Source of the DNA: Cupriavidus sp. EM10
Lineage (GTDB): Bacteria > Pseudomonadota > Gammaproteobacteria > Burkholderiales > Burkholderiaceae
Reading direction: 5' to 3'
DNA length: 64,000 bases
Assembly: GCF_018729255.1 (NCBI RefSeq)
Contig: NZ_CP076061.1
Location: 1,550,001 to 1,614,000, forward strand
The position numbers and the translations under genes are program-made. The notes under the pieces are model-generated. The model was not told where the DNA came from, did no database searches, and saw only the letters and a program-made list of their open reading frames with translations. Positions 1 through 9,067 of the stretch are shown here, piece by piece (within the stretch, counting starts at the first letter, position 1; each line of letters opens with the position of its first letter).

Positions 1-18
1 TGGCCACCGGAAACTTTA
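1..18 (-). promoter_or_regulatory. partial sigma-28 (FliA) promoter, probably of flgM
   Basis: Read on the minus strand, positions 18 to 11 are TAAAGTTT, the consensus -35 octamer of FliA promoters. The -10 octamer GCCGATAA would lie about 11 nt further on, beyond the window edge. In related bacteria flgM and flgN follow flgA in the same direction, so the target is inferred to be flgM. The stretch 19-212 between this site and the flgA stop holds no gene that I can see. Confidence 0.5.
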
Positions 19-212
19 GGCTGTTTGCCGCCGGATTCCTGTGTTTTCTGGTCGATCCCGGAGCAGGTGCCCGGCATTCTCGCACGGTCTGCCTGCGCCG
101 GTTGATGCGGCTTGCTGCTGCCTGCTGTTTCGGGGATCCCAGCGCGTGTGATGACTAACTTCCCGTTACTGCGAAAACTGCAAACAAAGTGATGCGAAAG
201 CTGCTTTACGGC

Positions 213-968
213 CTATTGCTGGAGCACGACCGTATCGCCGCTCTTCACCACGCCGCTCACCACCTGGCCATTGCGCAGCCGCACCTGCACGGCATTGCCG
301 GTGGCCGCATCGGTCAGCACCTTGCCTTCGCTGGTCAGCTGGAAGGCGTCGCCCACTACGGTCACGTTGACGGTCTGGCCCGACTTCACGGCGATCGGGC
401 GTTTGATCAGGTCGGTGCGCAGGGGCGATCCGGCTGCGATGCGGTTGGCCACGACCGAACCGTCGATCTGCGCCGGATCCGTCACCACCGCGCGCGGCAG
501 CGCACCCAGGTCGCCCTGGCGCAACTCCAGGTCGGCCGTGGTGATGGTCTCGCCGGGGCCCATGGAGCGGGCGGCCACGTAGTAGTCAGTCAGCACTGAC
601 ACACGGGCTTGCATATAGCGCGTCCAGGGGCGTTCGCCGCCGCAGCGCAATCCCACGTTTACACGCCCGTATGGCGCGGCGCCGGCCGGCAGGAACGGTT
701 CGGGGTCCACGCATTCCGGTGCGCGGCCGCCGGACGGCGGCACCACCTGCACGCTGACCTTGCCCGGCAGCCCGATGGACTGGCGCAGCAGGAACTGTTC
801 GACGGCGACCCGCGCGGGGTCGTCGTTGGCAAAGGGGTTCTGGGCGGCCTGCACGCGGGCGGCGCCCGGGGGCGCCACTGGCGTGACCTGGGCCGTGGCC
901 GACGCCGGGCCGGCCAGCGCAATGCCGGCCAGTGCCATCAGCGCGACGGCCTGTCGATGGAAAGTCAT
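213..968 (-). CDS. flgA: FlgA, flagellar P-ring assembly chaperone
   Basis: Periplasmic chaperone that helps FlgI assemble into the P ring around the flagellar rod. The product has 251 residues, starting at the ATG at 968 just before a clear Sec signal peptide (MTFHRQAVALMALAGIALAG, cleavage near the following ASA-TAQ). The C-terminal half is the SAF domain, with the family pattern of alternating hydrophobic strands, for example 'DLELRQGDLGALP', and the ending 'VVSGVVKSGDTVVLQQ'. The open frame continues upstream of 968, but that part is arginine-rich and lacks a signal sequence, so I reject it. The gene is divergent from flgB, the standard arrangement. Confidence 0.93.
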   Translation of the reverse strand: MTFHRQAVALMALAGIALAGPASATAQVTPVAPPGAARVQAAQNPFANDDPARVAVEQFLLRQSIGLPGKVSVQVVPPSGGRAPECVDPEPFLPAGAAPYGRVNVGLRCGGERPWTRYMQARVSVLTDYYVAARSMGPGETITTADLELRQGDLGALPRAVVTDPAQIDGSVVANRIAAGSPLRTDLIKRPIAVKSGQTVNVTVVGDAFQLTSEGKVLTDAATGNAVQVRLRNGQVVSGVVKSGDTVVLQQ

Positions 969-1394
969 AGGGTCATCCCAGCAAGGATGGGGACGGCAGC
1001 GGGGGCCGGGGTGCGTGGGCGCGGCGTACCGCGTATACCCGTCCGGCGTGCGATGCCGTCGCACAACAGTTGAACATCGGTAAACGTTGCGCGCCGCGTG
1101 CCCACCGTGAATGGAGCGCGTGCCGCGCTGACCGGAGCGCCTTGCGGGGCGCGGCCGGCACCGCAAATCGGTGTCCGGCCATGCCAGTCAGTGGGAGCCA
1201 TTTTAGGCAGGCTCGCGCGAGAAGCCGAACCGGAAATGCGCAGGTTTCTCGTCCCTATTCAGACGATTGGCGTGACAACCCGGCCCCTAAGATGGCAACC
1301 CTGAAGAAGCCCGGCCGGGCGTATGCGACAGGTATACCCAGGTCTACGGCAGCTCTCTCCCCGAAATGAAGCCATTGCAGGAAAGGCAGACATC
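969..1394. other. flgA-flgB divergent intergenic region
   Basis: These 426 bp separate the divergent flgA and flgB starts and should contain the class II flagellar promoters for both directions. I see no convincing FliA box and no sigma-54 GG-N10-GC element. A TAAAAT hexamer on the minus strand near 1199-1204 could be a -10 for flgA, but I cannot pair it with a good -35. No protein-coding frame here looks real. Confidence 0.4.
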
Positions 1395-1808
1395 ATGGAC
1401 AGACTCGATGCGGCGTTCCGCTTCCAGCAGGAAGCACTGAGCCTGCGGACCCAGCGGCAAGGCGTTATCGCCTCCAACATCGCCCACGCGGACACGCCGG
1501 GCTACAAGGCACGCGACTTCGACTTCGCCAGCACGCTGGCGCAGTCGGTGGAACGCGGCAACCAGCAGCGCGACGGCGTGTCGCTGTCCACCACGTCCGC
1601 GCGCCACCTGCCCGCGCAGGCCCCGGCCATGAGCAACAGCGACCGCGACCTGCAGTACCGCATCCCGCTGCAGTCGAGCATCGACGGCAACACCGTGGAA
1701 ATGGACACCGAGCGCGTGGCGTTTGCCGACAACACGGTGCACTACGAAGCGGGCCTGACCGTGATGAGCTCGAAGATCAAGACGATGCTTTCGGCCATCC
1801 AGCAGTAA
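1395..1808 (+). CDS. flgB: FlgB, proximal rod protein
   Basis: Rod component of the flagellar basal body. The product has 137 residues, the normal size. It starts at the ATG at 1395 ([18 protein letters not shown]). It has the N-terminal rod motif with '[19 protein letters not shown]' and the helical C terminus '[15 protein letters not shown]'. It is the first gene of the flgBCDEFGHIJ operon, and flgC follows after 12 bp. No frame break is present. Confidence 0.96.
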   Translation: MDRLDAAFRFQQEALSLRTQRQGVIASNIAHADTPGYKARDFDFASTLAQSVERGNQQRDGVSLSTTSARHLPAQAPAMSNSDRDLQYRIPLQSSIDGNTVEMDTERVAFADNTVHYEAGLTVMSSKIKTMLSAIQQ

Positions 1809-1820
1809 CGGAGAGACACC

Positions 1821-2227
1821 ATGGCTTCCATGAACATTTCGACGTGGCCGGCTCGGCCATGGCCGCGCAGTCGCAGCGCATGAACGTGACGGCGTCGAAC
1901 CTGGCCAACGCCGACAGCGCCGTGGCGCCGAACGGCCAGCCGTACCGCGCCAAGCAGGTGATCTTCGAGATGGCGCCCACGCCCGGCCAGACCGACGTGG
2001 GCGGCGTGCAGGTGGCCGGCGTGATGGAAGACACCGCGCCGGCCCGGATGATCCACAACCCCACGCATCCGCTGGCCGACGCCAACGGCTACGTGACGAT
2101 GCCCAACGTGAACCCGGTGGAAGAGATGGTCAACATGATCTCGGCGTCGCGTTCGTACCAGGCCAACGTGGAGGTGCTGAACACCGCCAAGAACATGATG
2201 CTCAAGACGCTGACGATCGGTCAGTAA
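1821..2227 (+). CDS. flgC: FlgC, proximal rod protein (one apparent frameshift)
   Basis: Rod protein that polymerises with FlgB. The start at 1821 gives MASMNI, then the frame breaks at the T run 1837-1839. Adding one T restores [20 protein letters not shown] and a 135-residue product with the family signatures 'ASNLANADS' and the C-terminal '[19 protein letters not shown]'. The rest of the gene is perfectly conserved, so the break is most likely a base-calling error. A start at the internal ATG 1844 would remove the conserved N-terminal helix needed for export and assembly. Confidence 0.9.
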
Positions 2228-2285
2228 CGGCAACAGTCCCGACACCGTCCCGCAACGCAATCTCTCCCGGAATCAACGTACAACC

Positions 2286-2957
2286 ATGGCAACGACTTCT
2301 TCCGTAGGCAATAGCACCGCCAACTCTGGTGTGAACCAGGCCCTGCAAAGCGGCAGCGCCAGCGCAGCCGACCTGCAGAGCAACTTCCTGAAGATGCTGG
2401 TTACCCAGATGAACAACCAGGATCCGCTCAATCCGATGGACAACGCGCAGCTGACCTCGCAGCTGGCGCAGATCAGCACCGTGAGCGGCCTGCAGACCAT
2501 GAACGAAACCATGACGCAACTGCTGACGCAGACCGCCGCCAGCCGCGCCATGGACTCCGCCGCCCTGATCGGCAAGACCGTGATGGTGCCGGGCTCCGCC
2601 GTGAGCGTGACCGATGGCGTGGCCGGCAAGATCGGCGTGGACGTGCCGTCGACGGCCGACAGCGTGACCGTGCAGGTGCTGGACAAGAACGGCAACGTGG
2701 TGCGCAACATCGACATGAAGGGCCAGACCGCAGGCGTGCACGACATCGCCTGGGACGGCAAGAACGACCAGGGCAACGCGGTGGCAGACGGCGACTACAC
2801 CTTCAAGGTGGCCGCCACCGCCAACGGCAAGGACGTGACGCCGATCGCGCTGGTCTACGGCAAGGTACAGGCCATCAGCGGCGACAGCTCGGGCGTGCTG
2901 GTCGAACTTGGCGATGGCAAGAAGGCCAACGTCGACGACGTGCGCCGTATTTCCTGA
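2286..2957 (+). CDS. flgD: FlgD, hook assembly scaffold (hook cap)
   Basis: Cap protein that directs polymerisation of FlgE at the growing hook tip. The product has 223 residues. The N-terminal third carries the FlgD signature 'NFLKMLVTQMNNQDPLNPMD' (about residues 37-56) and 'AQLTSQLAQISTVSGLQ'. The C-terminal half is the Tudor/FnIII-like region with 'AWDGKNDQGNAVADGDYTF'. The gene is intact and sits in the usual place before flgE. Confidence 0.96.
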   Translation: MATTSSVGNSTANSGVNQALQSGSASAADLQSNFLKMLVTQMNNQDPLNPMDNAQLTSQLAQISTVSGLQTMNETMTQLLTQTAASRAMDSAALIGKTVMVPGSAVSVTDGVAGKIGVDVPSTADSVTVQVLDKNGNVVRNIDMKGQTAGVHDIAWDGKNDQGNAVADGDYTFKVAATANGKDVTPIALVYGKVQAISGDSSGVLVELGDGKKANVDDVRRIS

Positions 2958-3026
2958 TAACGAATCACCCGGTCCGGGCATACGCGCGGGCATTTCACGA
3001 ACGACAGCCTACTTAGGGGAAACATC

Positions 3027-4282
3027 ATGGGTTTGGTCAAGGGGTAAGCGGCCTCAACGCCGCGGCGTCCAACCTGGACGTGATCGGTAACAACATCGCC
3101 AACGCCAACACGGTTGGCTTCAAGCAATCGACCGCGCAGTTCGCGGACGTGTACGCAGGCTCGAAGATCGGCCTGGGCACGCGCGTGAACGCCGTGGTGC
3201 AATCGTTCACCAACGGCAACATCTCGACGTCGGGCCGCAACCTCGACGTGGCCATCAGCAACGGCAAAGGCTTCTTTCGCCTGACCAACGCCGACGGCCA
3301 GGTGTTCTATTCGCGTAACGGCCAGCTCAACCGCCTGGACGACGGCCGCCTGGTGAACGCCACCGGCCTGCAGGTAACGGGCTACCCGGCGGGCGCCACC
3401 GCCGGTGGCGTGGCACCGCAGCCGATCGTGATCAGCAACGCGCAGATGCCGCCGAAGGCCACCACGAACATCGCCGCCCAGTTCCAGATCGATTCGCGCA
3501 GCAAGGTGCCGACCAACGTGTTCGCCAGCAACCCGGCCGCCACGCCGCCGGTGACGCCGGACTCGTCGATGTTCAGCTACAGCACGGCGATGACCGTGTT
3601 CGATTCGCTGGGCAACAAGCAGCAGCTGACCGCCTACTTCGGCAAGTCGGTCGTGGCCGGCCCGCCGGTTGCCCCGGCACCGACCAACGCGTTCGGTGGC
3701 AATGACTGGTCGATGAACGTCACCGATTCCGCCGGCAACGTCCTGCAGACGGTCACGCTGTCGTTCGACGCCAACGGCGCGCTGCGCGCACCGACGGCCG
3801 CCGCGATGCCGACCATCACGCTGCCGGCCAGCAACGGCGCCGCCGCCATGACCGCCCAGCTGAACCTGACCGGCACCACGCAGTTCGGCGCCGACAACGA
3901 CCCGAAGAGCATCGTGCAGAACGGCTATACGTCGGGCGCGCTGGTGGGCTTCTCGGTGCAGGAAGACGGCACGATCCTGGGTTCGTACTCGAACGAGCAG
4001 ACGATGTCGCTGGGCCAGATCGCCATGGCATCGTTCGGCAACGTCGAAGGCCTGAAGCCGGAAGGCGACAACGTGTGGTCGGCCACCGGCGCGTCGGGCC
4101 AGGAACTGCTGGGCACGGCAGGCGGCGCGATGGGTACGCTGAAGTCGAATGCCGTGGAAGAGTCGAACGTCGACCTGTCCGGCCAGCTGGTGAACCTGAT
4201 CGTGGCGCAGCGCAACTACCAGGCCAACGCGCAGACCATCAAGGCGCAGGACACCGTCCTGCAGACCCTGGTGAACATCTGA
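3027..4282 (+). CDS. flgE: FlgE, flagellar hook protein (one apparent frameshift)
   Basis: Structural protein of the hook. The natural start is the ATG at 3027, eight bases after an AGGGGAAA Shine-Dalgarno sequence. The frame then runs into a stop after six codons because one base is missing in the T run near 3032-3034. Repair gives MGFGQGVSGLNAAASNLDVI and a 418-residue hook protein. Signatures are 'IGNNIANANTVGFKQS' near the N terminus and the C-terminal 'EESNVDLSGQLVNLIVAQRN'. Without repair, translation could only start near 3080, losing the conserved N-terminal coiled-coil helix. Confidence 0.92.
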
Positions 4283-4308
4283 CCGACGCATAGGCCAAAG
4301 CACTCGCC

Positions 4309-5052
4309 ATGGACCGCATGCTCTACACCGCCCTGTCGGGCGCCAAGCAGATACTCGACCAGCAGGCCGCGGTATCGAACAACCTGGCCAACGCCTCGAC
4401 GCCCGCTTTCAAGGCTCAGGTGAACCTGTACCGGGCCGTCCCGGTGCAGGGCCAGGAAACGCAGACGCGGGCGTTCACGCTGGCGTCCACGCCCGGCGCC
4501 GACATGAAGGCCGGCCCGCTGACCTACACCGGCCGCGATCTCGACGTGGCGCTGCAGGGCAACGGCTGGCTGGCGGTGCAGATGCCTGACGGTTCCGAGG
4601 CGTACACCCGCGCGGGCTCGCTGCAGGTGTCGGCCGACGGCCAACTGCAAACGTCGGCCGGACGGCCCGTGCTGGGCGACGGCGGCCCGATCGCCGTGCC
4701 GCCCGGTTCCACCGTGTCGATCGGCACCGACGGCAGCGTGGTGGCGCGCGGCCCGGGCGAGGCCGCCAACGGCCTGGCCCAGGTGGGCAAGCTGCGCGTG
4801 GTCACGCCGCCGCCCGAAGGGCTGGCGCGCGGCGACGACGGCTACTTCCGCCTGCGTCCCGGCGTGGACGCGCTGCAGCAGGACCCCAATGTCCGCGTGA
4901 TCTCGGGCGCAATCGAAGGCAGCAATGTCAACCCGGTCGAGGCCATGGTGGACATGATCGCCAACGCGCGCCGCTTCGAGATGCAGATGAAGATGATCAC
5001 CGGCGCCGATACCAACGACCAGCGGGCCAACTCGCTGCTGTCGAACAACTGA
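4309..5052 (+). CDS. flgF: FlgF, proximal rod protein
   Basis: Rod component of 247 residues, intact. It begins [20 protein letters not shown] and has the rod signature '[15 protein letters not shown]'. The middle beta domain contains '[20 protein letters not shown]', and the C-terminal helix has '[20 protein letters not shown]'. FlgF and FlgG share the axial-protein architecture. FlgF is recognised here by its shorter length and its place between flgE and flgG. Confidence 0.95.
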   Translation: MDRMLYTALSGAKQILDQQAAVSNNLANASTPAFKAQVNLYRAVPVQGQETQTRAFTLASTPGADMKAGPLTYTGRDLDVALQGNGWLAVQMPDGSEAYTRAGSLQVSADGQLQTSAGRPVLGDGGPIAVPPGSTVSIGTDGSVVARGPGEAANGLAQVGKLRVVTPPPEGLARGDDGYFRLRPGVDALQQDPNVRVISGAIEGSNVNPVEAMVDMIANARRFEMQMKMITGADTNDQRANSLLSNN

Positions 5053-5107
5053 TGACGCGCGCGGCACCGATCGCACGCACAACGAACTTTCGAACCAGGA
5101 CAACTCC

Positions 5108-5893
5108 ATGATTCGCTCTCTCTGGATCGCCAAGACCGGCCTCGATGCGCAGCAGACGCAGATGGACGTGATCTCGAACAACCTGGCCAACGTGTCGACC
5201 ACGGGCTTCAAGCGCAGCCGCGCGGTGTTCGAGGAACTGATGTACCAGACGATCCGCCAGCCCGGCGCGCTGTCGTCGGACCAGACCGTGCTGCCGTCGG
5301 GCATGCAGCTGGGTACCGGCGTGCGCCCCGTGGCCACGGAACGCATCCACACGCAAGGCAACCCGACGCAAACGGGCAACTCGCGCGACGTGGCCATCAT
5401 CGGCCAGGGCTTCTTCCAGGTGACGATGCCGGACGGCACCACCTCGTACACGCGTGACGGTTCGTTTCAGGTGGACCCGAACGGCCAACTGGTCACGTCC
5501 AGCGGCTTCGTGCTGAACCCCGCCATCACGCTGCCGGCCAATTACACGTCGGTGAACATCGCCCGCGACGGCACGGTGACCGTGATGCAGCCGGGTTCGA
5601 CCAACGCCGCCACCGTGGGCCAGATCCAGCTCGCCACGTTCCCGAACCCGGCCGGCCTGGAAAGCCTGGGCGAGAACCTGTACGTGCAGACCGATGCATC
5701 GGGCGCGCCGAACACCTCGGTGCCGGGCCTGAACGGCGCCGGTACGCTGCAGAACAACTACGTCGAAGCGTCGAACGTGAACGTGGTGGAAGAACTGGTC
5801 AGCATGATCCAGACCCAGCGCGCTTACGAAATCAACAGCAAGGCGGTGCAGACGTCGGACCAGATGCTGCAGCGCCTGACGCAGATGGGCTAA
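5108..5893 (+). CDS. flgG: FlgG, distal rod protein
   Basis: Distal rod protein of 261 residues, one of the best conserved flagellar proteins, and intact here. It starts [20 protein letters not shown], with '[20 protein letters not shown]', the FlgG-specific '[18 protein letters not shown]', and the C-terminal '[20 protein letters not shown]'. The gene is preceded by an AGGA Shine-Dalgarno sequence and followed after 8 bp by flgH. Confidence 0.97.
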   Translation: MIRSLWIAKTGLDAQQTQMDVISNNLANVSTTGFKRSRAVFEELMYQTIRQPGALSSDQTVLPSGMQLGTGVRPVATERIHTQGNPTQTGNSRDVAIIGQGFFQVTMPDGTTSYTRDGSFQVDPNGQLVTSSGFVLNPAITLPANYTSVNIARDGTVTVMQPGSTNAATVGQIQLATFPNPAGLESLGENLYVQTDASGAPNTSVPGLNGAGTLQNNYVEASNVNVVEELVSMIQTQRAYEINSKAVQTSDQMLQRLTQMG

Positions 5894-5901
5894 GAACGGG
5901 A

Positions 5902-6604
5902 ATGACCATGGCCGCCACGCAGTATCGCATCCGCGCAATCGCACTCCATGTCATCGTCGGCCTGGCCGCGCTGGCAAACGGCGGCTGCGCGATGATGCCC
6001 AAGGAGCCGCTTGTGCAGATGCCCACCACCGCGCGCGCCGAGCCGCGCGCGATGGCGCCTGCCACGGGCTCGATCTACGCATCCTCGTACGCGGGAAATC
6101 CGCTGTTCGAGGATCGGCGGCCGCGTAACGTTGGCGACATTCTCACGATCGTGATCAGCGAGAACGTCAACGCGAGCAAGAACTCCGCCACCAACGCCAA
6201 CCGCACCGGCAGCACCGCGCTGGCGTTCAATGCGGTGCCGCGTGCGCTGGGCGGGCTGTTCGGCACGAGCCAGAACGCCGACATCAACGGCGCCAACTCG
6301 CTGAAGGCAGGGGTGGCGCCAGCGCCGCCAACACCTTCAACGGCACCATCACCGTCACGGTGATCGAGGTGCTGCCCAACAGCAACCTGGTGGTGTCCGG
6401 CGAAAAGCAGATGGCCATCAACCAGGGCGCGGAGTTCATTCGCTTCTCGGGCGTGGTCAATCCGCGCACGATTACCGGCGACAACGCAGTGCCGTCCACC
6501 CAGGTGGCGGATGCGCGCATCGAATACACCGCGAAGGGTATATCGATGAGGCGCAGAACATGGGCTGGCTGCAGCGCTTCTTCCTCAATGTCTTACCGTA
6601 CTGA
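5902..6604 (+). CDS. flgH: FlgH, flagellar L-ring lipoprotein (two apparent frameshifts)
   Basis: Outer-membrane L-ring protein. ATG at 5902 or 5908 gives a lipoprotein-type signal peptide ending '[10 protein letters not shown]', then '[20 protein letters not shown]' and '[17 protein letters not shown]'. Two one-base losses break the frame: in the G run at about 6309-6312, and in the GGG just before 'tatatc' at about 6536-6539. Repaired, the protein is about 234 residues and ends with the family C terminus '[20 protein letters not shown]' plus Y and a TGA at 6602-6604. As the sequence stands, the last part of flgH appears spuriously fused in frame to flgI. Confidence 0.9.
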
Positions 6605-6611
6605 TCCCGCC

Positions 6612-7802
6612 ATGTTTCTGCCTCCGATGCCTCTTCAAAAGCCAGGCTCGTATTTTGGCAACCCGCCCGGCCGTCTTTCCCGCTCAGGTCGCGCGGTCTC
6701 TTTTGCCTGCCTGCTGCTCTTGCTCCTGATCGCGCTGGGTCTGGGCGCGGGTGCCGCGCATGCGGAACGCCTGAAGAACCTGGCGACGTTCCAGGGCGTG
6801 CGCGACAACCCGCTGGTCGGCTACGGCCTGGTCGTGGGCCTGGACAACACCGGCGACCAGACCATGCAGACGCCGTTCACCACGCAGAGCTTGAGCAACA
6901 TGCTGTCGCAGCTGGGCATCACGCTGCCCGCCGGCAAGAACATGCAGCTCAAGAACGTGGCCGCCGTGATGGTGACCGCCACGCTGCCGGCCTTTGCACA
7001 GCCCGGCAGCCAGATGGACGTGGTGGTGTCGTCGATGGGTAACGCCAAGAGCCTGCGCGGCGGCACCTTGCTGATGACGCCGCTCAAGGGCGCCGACGGC
7101 AACGTGTACGCCATCGCCCAGGGCAACATGCTGGTGGGCGGCGCGGGTGCGTCGGCCAACGGCAGCAAGGTACAGATCAACCAGCTGGCCGTGGGCCGCA
7201 TCGCCAACGGCGCGATCGTCGAACGCGCCGTGGCATCGTTCCAGCCCGAGAACGGCTTCATGAACCTGGAGCTGAAGGACACCGACTTCGGCACCGCCGA
7301 ACGCGTGGTCGAGGCGATCAACCGCAACCTGGGCCCGGGCACCGCCGCCGCGATGGACGGCCGCGTGGTGCAGGTTCGCACGCCCCAGGGGTCCAGCGCA
7401 CGCGTGGGCTTCATGGCGCGCATCGAAAACATCGACGTGACGCCGGCCAAGGCCGCCGCCAAGGTCATCCTGAACGCCCGCACCGGTTCGATAGTGATGA
7501 ACCAGGCTGTGACCGTGGAAGACTGCGCGATTGCCCACGGCAACCTGTCGGTGGTCATCAATACGCAGCCGGTGATCAGCCAGCCGGCACCGTTCAGCCA
7601 GGGCCAGACCGTGGTGGCGCCGGTCTCGCAGATCGACCTCAAGCGTGACGGCGGTTCGCTGCAGATCGTGAAGGCGGGTGCGTCGCTGGCGGCTGTGGTC
7701 AAGGGCCTGAACGCCCTGGGCGCCACGCCGGCCGACCTGCAGACCATCCTGGAAGCCATGCGCTCGGCTGGCGCGCTGCGCGCCGAACTGGAGATCATCT
7801 GA
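6612..7802 (+). CDS. flgI: FlgI, flagellar P-ring protein
   Basis: Periplasmic P-ring subunit, 396 residues from the ATG at 6612. A long N-terminal region leads to a Sec signal peptide with the core '[17 protein letters not shown]' and cleavage after 'AAHA'. The mature protein starts with the invariant '[20 protein letters not shown]' and contains 'GLDNTGDQT'. The upstream in-frame extension belongs to flgH and reads through only because of the flgH frame breaks. The stop overlaps the flgJ start (TGATG), so the two genes are translationally coupled. Confidence 0.95.
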   Translation: MFLPPMPLQKPGSYFGNPPGRLSRSGRAVSFACLLLLLLIALGLGAGAAHAERLKNLATFQGVRDNPLVGYGLVVGLDNTGDQTMQTPFTTQSLSNMLSQLGITLPAGKNMQLKNVAAVMVTATLPAFAQPGSQMDVVVSSMGNAKSLRGGTLLMTPLKGADGNVYAIAQGNMLVGGAGASANGSKVQINQLAVGRIANGAIVERAVASFQPENGFMNLELKDTDFGTAERVVEAINRNLGPGTAAAMDGRVVQVRTPQGSSARVGFMARIENIDVTPAKAAAKVILNARTGSIVMNQAVTVEDCAIAHGNLSVVINTQPVISQPAPFSQGQTVVAPVSQIDLKRDGGSLQIVKAGASLAAVVKGLNALGATPADLQTILEAMRSAGALRAELEII

Positions 7803-8824
7803 TGTCGACGGCTAACGCGCTGGGCGGCCAGGCCGATATCTCGCAGCGCTTCGCCCTGGATACCCAGGGGTTCGAATCGCTCAAGAACCAGGCCCGCGCT
7901 GGCAACAATTCGAACACGCTGCAGGCCGCCGCCAAGCAGTTCGAAGCCGTGTTCACGCAGATGGTGCTCAAGAGCATGCGCGACGCCACGCCGTCCGATG
8001 GCCTGTTCGACAACGAGCAGACCAAGCTCTACATGTCGATGATGGACCAGCAGATGTCGCAGCAGCTGTCGTCGCGCGGCATCGGCCTGGCCGATGTGAT
8101 GATCCGCCAGCTGGCCCGCGCCACGGGCACGCAACTGCCGGCCGGCATGAACGCCGCTGGCGGCATTACCGGCGCCAGCGCGCGCGATGCGCAGATGGCG
8201 CAACTGCTCGACAGCCGGGGCGCCACCGATGCCGATGGCCCGCCGCCGATCGGCACCACGCTGCAGGGATCGACGTGGAACCCCACCGCCGGCCTGCGCC
8301 AGTACCAGGGCCAGGCCGACTGGCAGGGCAATGGCCAGGCGCAGCTTGGCCAGCTGCCGGACGATTCGCCGGAACACATCAGCAACTTCGTCAACCGCAT
8401 GGCCGAGCCGGCGATGGCGGCGTCGCGCGCCTCTGGCGTGCCGGCCAAGCTGATCGTCGGGCAGGCCGCGCTGGAATCGGGCTGGGGCCGCCGCGAGATC
8501 CGCAATCCCGATGGCTCTACCTCCTTCAACGTGTTCGGCATCAAGGCAGGCGCCAACTGGAAGGGACCGACCACCGAGATCACGACCACCGAATACATCG
8601 ACGGCCAGCCGCAGAAGGTGCGCGCGAAGTTCCGCGCCTACGGGTCGTACGAGGAAGCCTGCAACGACTACGCGAAGCTGATCAGCAACAACCCGCGCTA
8701 TGCCGCCGTCGCGACCGCCTCGAACGCCGAGGAAGCCGCCCACGGCCTGCAGCGCGCGGGATACGCGACCGATCCGGCCTACGGCGAGAAGCTCGTGCGG
8801 ATCATGAAGAAAGTCTCGACCTGA
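7802..8824 (+). CDS. flgJ: FlgJ, rod-binding protein with peptidoglycan hydrolase domain
   Basis: Bifunctional protein of 340 residues. The N-terminal part (about 1-115) caps the rod and contains 'AAKQFEAVFTQMVLKSMRDA'. The C-terminal part (about 180-335) is a family 73 glucosaminidase that opens the peptidoglycan for the rod. The predicted catalytic Glu is residue 225 in 'QAALESGWGRREI', followed by 'SFNVFGIKAG'. Many bacteria lack the C-terminal domain; here it is present, as is typical of beta- and gammaproteobacteria. It overlaps flgI by one base. Confidence 0.95.
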   Translation: MSTANALGGQADISQRFALDTQGFESLKNQARAGNNSNTLQAAAKQFEAVFTQMVLKSMRDATPSDGLFDNEQTKLYMSMMDQQMSQQLSSRGIGLADVMIRQLARATGTQLPAGMNAAGGITGASARDAQMAQLLDSRGATDADGPPPIGTTLQGSTWNPTAGLRQYQGQADWQGNGQAQLGQLPDDSPEHISNFVNRMAEPAMAASRASGVPAKLIVGQAALESGWGRREIRNPDGSTSFNVFGIKAGANWKGPTTEITTTEYIDGQPQKVRAKFRAYGSYEEACNDYAKLISNNPRYAAVATASNAEEAAHGLQRAGYATDPAYGEKLVRIMKKVST

Positions 8825-8974
8825 GCCCCGGGGCGGTGATGCGCAAAGCACACACCGCCACCATGTATTCCATCCAGCGTGACCGTCCAGCGGTCGCGCT
8901 GTTTGCGCTTCTGCATTTGATTCTGCTGAGAGTGATCGCTCACAATGCGCCTATATTTCAGGGCATTGCGACGC

Positions 8975-9002
8975 TAAAGTCGCGCCGCATTTCGGCCGAT
9001 AA
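8975..9002 (+). promoter_or_regulatory. sigma-28 (FliA) promoter of flgKL
   Basis: TAAAGTCG at 8975-8982 and GCCGATAA at 8995-9002 match the FliA consensus TAAAGTTT / GCCGATAA. The -10 is perfect, and the spacer is one base longer than the usual 11. The site is 66 bp upstream of the flgK start, in the 243-bp gap after flgJ. It implies that flgK and flgL are late genes, transcribed after FlgM export. The same -35 octamer recurs at the left edge of the window. Confidence 0.8.
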
Positions 9003-9067
9003 CCAACACATCCACCGCCGTCGGCCGTTTGCCGCTGGCTAGCCATTCGATCCGGAGTCAGACAAAC

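Noticed and set aside
6360..7802. apparent FlgH-FlgI fusion protein
   Set aside because: It arises from two one-base losses in flgH; a normal flgH stop and separate flgI start with signal peptide are recovered after repair.
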